NCBI GenBank assembly: GCA_937859005.1
Contig: CALLYR010000085.1
Span: forward strand, 1-15,217
DNA from: an uncultured Paracoccus sp.
GTDB taxonomy: Bacteria; Pseudomonadota; Alphaproteobacteria; Rhodobacterales; Rhodobacteraceae
Direction of reading: 5' to 3'
Length of the DNA stretch: 15,217 bases
Position 1 is the stretch's first letter. Each line of letters begins with the position of its first letter. The translations under genes and the position numbers were made by a program. Of this stretch, positions 15,031-15,217 are shown in pieces. The notes below the pieces were generated by a model. It saw nothing but the letters and a program-made list of their open reading frames with translations, ran no database searches and was not told the origin of the DNA.

Positions 15031-15217
15031 GTGACCCATTACGACGAGCTGGAAACGCGCAGCGCCGATGAACGCGAAGCGGGCCTTGCCGCGGCCCTGG
15101 CCCGCGCCATCGGCAATGCCAAGCTGGCCCCCAGTCTGGCGCGCGCCCTGCGCGACGTCGAGCCGCAGGACGTGAGGACCCGCGCCGATCTGGCTCGCCT
15201 GCCGGTGATCCGCAAGT
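15031..15217 (+). CDS. Phenylacetate-CoA ligase (PaaK-like) family protein, 5' part only
   Basis: The frame opens with GTG at 15031 after a strong ribosome binding site (GGAGG, 7-nt spacing) and continues through 62 codons to the window edge. The visible N-terminus, MTHYDELETRSADEREAGLA, then ARAIGNAKLAP and a DVRTRADLARLPVIRK segment, matches the start of PaaK-like AMP-forming ligases, in which the helical N-terminus precedes the sentence-like TRADLARLPVxRK block. None of the catalytic motifs lie within the window. Its place at the end of the operon, co-directional with the LivF-type gene, suggests a third CoA ligase acting on the imported substrate, probably an aromatic acid by analogy with PaaK. 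The ligand specificity is inferred only from family. Confidence 0.75.
   Translation, partial: MTHYDELETRSADEREAGLAAALARAIGNAKLAPSLARALRDVEPQDVRTRADLARLPVIRK

Noticed and set aside
1..15217. Mobile element, CRISPR array, tRNA/rRNA or genomic-island boundary
   Set aside because: No transposase, integrase, regularly spaced repeats or structural RNA seen, and base composition looks even throughout.

Overview
The window is very GC-rich, with G/C strongly favoured at third codon positions. Gene content and protein style (Prx6-type peroxiredoxin, DmdB-like acyl-CoA ligase, a LIV-type transporter tied to CoA ligases, a PAS-7 hybrid kinase) point to an alphaproteobacterium, most likely a Rhodobacterales member such as Paracoccus. 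This assignment is inferred from general character, not from a marker gene. I see no rRNA, tRNA, CRISPR array, insertion sequence, phage gene or attachment site.

Left part (1-3200): a polysaccharide pyruvyl transferase-family gene, cut by the window edge, lies downstream of a 1-Cys peroxiredoxin on the minus strand. A 203-bp divergent spacer separates the peroxiredoxin from a plus-strand NAD(P)-dependent aldehyde dehydrogenase, which ends in a clear rho-independent terminator.

Middle (3222-7511, minus strand): a cytoplasmic PAS-PAS hybrid histidine kinase, an OmpR-family response regulator overlapping it by 11 nt, and then a 554-aa acyl-CoA ligase of the fatty-acyl/DmdB-like type. The 156-bp spacer between the kinase and the next operon carries a tandem 11-bp direct repeat, which is a candidate operator for the response regulator.

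Right part (7668-15217, plus strand): one co-directional operon encodes a 661-aa long-chain-type acyl-CoA synthetase, a LivG-type ATPase (ATGA overlap), LivH- and LivM-type permeases, a periplasmic binding protein with signal peptide, a LivF-type ATPase, and the beginning of a PaaK-like phenylacetate-CoA ligase. GC-rich hairpins sit between livM and the binding protein, after the binding protein, and after livF.

The likely logic is that the transporter imports a carboxylic acid (aromatic, fatty or branched-chain; substrate not determinable here) and the neighbouring ligases convert it to a CoA thioester in the cytoplasm. The divergent two-component system probably senses the substrate or a metabolic state and controls the operon. 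Every gene belongs to a known family, and such clusters are to my knowledge recurrent in Rhodobacterales and related groups. What deserves attention is the combination of three CoA ligases, one transporter and a dedicated soluble kinase/OmpR pair.
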